Origin: Flavihumibacter rivuli
GTDB lineage: Bacteria; Bacteroidota; Bacteroidia; Chitinophagales; Chitinophagaceae
DNA length: 64,000 nt
NCBI RefSeq assembly: GCF_018595685.2
Contig: NZ_CP092334.1
Location: 3,376,001 to 3,440,000 of the forward strand
Direction: 5' to 3'
The position numbers and the translations under genes were made by a program. The notes below the pieces were generated by a model. The model saw nothing but the letters and a program-made list of their open reading frames with translations. It was not told the DNA's origin and did no database searches. This document shows, one piece after another, positions 63,099-64,000 of the stretch. Position 1 is the first letter of the stretch; every line of letters starts with the position of its first letter.

Positions 63099-63950
63099 TC
63101 AATGCCTCAACCGTTCTACCACGAAATTTTCAAATGAATTAACAGCCGGGTTCTGGTCGTCGTGTTTCAGCAGGGAGATATGGGTGTCATCCAGTTTGGG
63201 TATACCTTTCTTATGGCGGATGATCGGCAGGTTATCGGGAACCATATTCCTGGGGAGCACAGTAACGCCCATGCCTGCCTGCACAGCGGCAATGGTTCCG
63301 GCAAAACTGTGACTGGAAAAGACGATCCGCCATTTGCGCCTTGCCTGTTCCAAAGACTGTATGGCACGCGAACGGTACACACAGGGCTGGGGCGACAATA
63401 CCAGGGGGATCGCCTGGTCTGCTTCCTTTTCAAAATACGCGGCATCACCTATCCATTCCAGGGCTTCCGACCATACATCCATACCATTAGGGAAATCCTC
63501 CGGCCGGCTCATCTTCACCAATACCAGGTCAAACTCTTTTTTCTTGAAACGCTCAAACAGGTTGAGGGTAAGGTCACATTCTATATTGAGCAGGATGCGC
63601 GGATGCAGGCGCGAGAACTCCGTCAGCACTTCCGACAGGAACACACTGGCAAAGTCTTCCGGCAAGCCAAATCGCACCTCGCCTTCGAGGTCCGGTTCGC
63701 GGAACCGGTCGAAGGCTTCATGCTGCAGTTTCACGATCTGCCGGGCATAGCCCAGGAGGATCTCTCCCTCCGGGGTCAGCGTAAACTGCTTTCCCCTGAT
63801 GAACAGGGTCTTGCCCAACTGCCCCTCCAGTTTAGCGATCTGCTGGCTGATGGCCGATTGGGTGCGACCCACTTTTTCGGCGGCCCGGGTAAATCCACCT
63901 GTCTCCGCAACCGCCAGGAAACACTCCAACGTCAATACATCAAAGCTCAT
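63099..63950 (-). CDS. LysR-family transcriptional regulator
   Basis: A 283-residue protein. The N-terminal winged helix is LTLECFLAVAETGGFTRAAE then KVGRTQSAISQQIAKLEGQL, the LysR signature. The effector domain (about 90-283) has VRFGLPEDFASVFLSEVLTE and VQAGMGVTVLPRNMV. The target is probably a divergent gene beyond 64000. The 50 bp upstream are AT-rich and contain a TTAGTATTTCTAATAGTAAA repeat that may be its binding site. Confidence 0.92.
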   Translation of the reverse strand: MSFDVLTLECFLAVAETGGFTRAAEKVGRTQSAISQQIAKLEGQLGKTLFIRGKQFTLTPEGEILLGYARQIVKLQHEAFDRFREPDLEGEVRFGLPEDFASVFLSEVLTEFSRLHPRILLNIECDLTLNLFERFKKKEFDLVLVKMSRPEDFPNGMDVWSEALEWIGDAAYFEKEADQAIPLVLSPQPCVYRSRAIQSLEQARRKWRIVFSSHSFAGTIAAVQAGMGVTVLPRNMVPDNLPIIRHKKGIPKLDDTHISLLKHDDQNPAVNSFENFVVERLRH

Positions 63951-64000
63951 AATTAGTATTTCTAATAGTAAACATAAGAATTTATCGTTTTACTAATATT

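Overview
The window looks like a chromosomal segment of a Bacteroidota bacterium, most likely a Chitinophagaceae-like soil or freshwater organism. The evidence is a TlpA-SusC-SusD locus, SusA/SusB-type starch enzymes (GH13 and GH97), a LytS/LytTR two-component pair, an outer-membrane beta-barrel receptor with a CarboxypepD_reg-like N-terminus, and a promoter box of the TAnnTTTG type. The flanking core (about 31-63 kb) is visibly GC-richer than the accessory part (about 2.3-29 kb), which is AT-rich.

Regions. (1) 1-2.2 kb: two hypothetical minus-strand genes, then a dense cluster of GGGTC...GACCC palindromes. (2) 2.3-17.3 kb: an array of 15 gene cassettes, all with the gene on the minus strand. 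Neighbouring genes are separated by imperfectly palindromic sites of two discrete lengths (about 125 and about 188 bp) that start with AAC and end with GTT. Each cassette also carries its own private 10-17 bp terminal inverted repeat. Cargo: a PIN-type toxin-antitoxin pair with the toxin cut short by a stop codon, many secreted or membrane proteins of unknown function, and an S41 peptidase split by an IS21-family element with a clean 6-bp target duplication. (3) 17.3-18.0 kb: a roughly 390-bp leader-like sequence, followed by palindromic repeats. (4) 18.0-29.2 kb: a second array of the same kind, with a serine hydrolase, a GNAT enzyme plus a nonsense-mutated neighbour, a 6.3-kb type IIG restriction cassette with an extra nuclease-like gene, a three-gene HNH / unknown / nucleotidyltransferase cassette, and a lipoprotein. 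It ends in a second copy of the same leader. (5) 30-31 kb: two tandem XRE regulators. (6) 31.2-37.1 kb: TlpA-like thioredoxin, SusC and SusD. (7) 37.7-46.4 kb: housekeeping and miscellaneous genes (hydrolase, methyltransferase, TrmO, GrpB-like, Crp-like, amidohydrolase, MetAP) interspersed with palindromes. (8) 47.1-56 kb: LytS/LytTR, GH13 and GH97 around a 1.35-kb field of palindromic repeats, then an esterase. (9) 56-63.95 kb: AraC regulator, outer-membrane receptor, a GNAT with a cysteine-rich tail, an unlisted 39-residue peptide with 12 cysteines, an AraC regulator with an HMA-like N-terminus plus a shortened paralogue, and a LysR regulator.

The most interesting system is the pair of cassette arrays. 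Their logic (gene, cassette-specific inverted ends, AAC...GTT palindromic site, shared leader upstream of the first gene) is that of an integron without a visible integrase. The sites are, however, longer than usual attC sites, fall into two size classes, and do not fit the classical GTTRRRY box. Second is the cysteine-rich peptide/GNAT/receptor cluster beside an HMA-AraC regulator, which may be a metal-handling or modified-peptide module.
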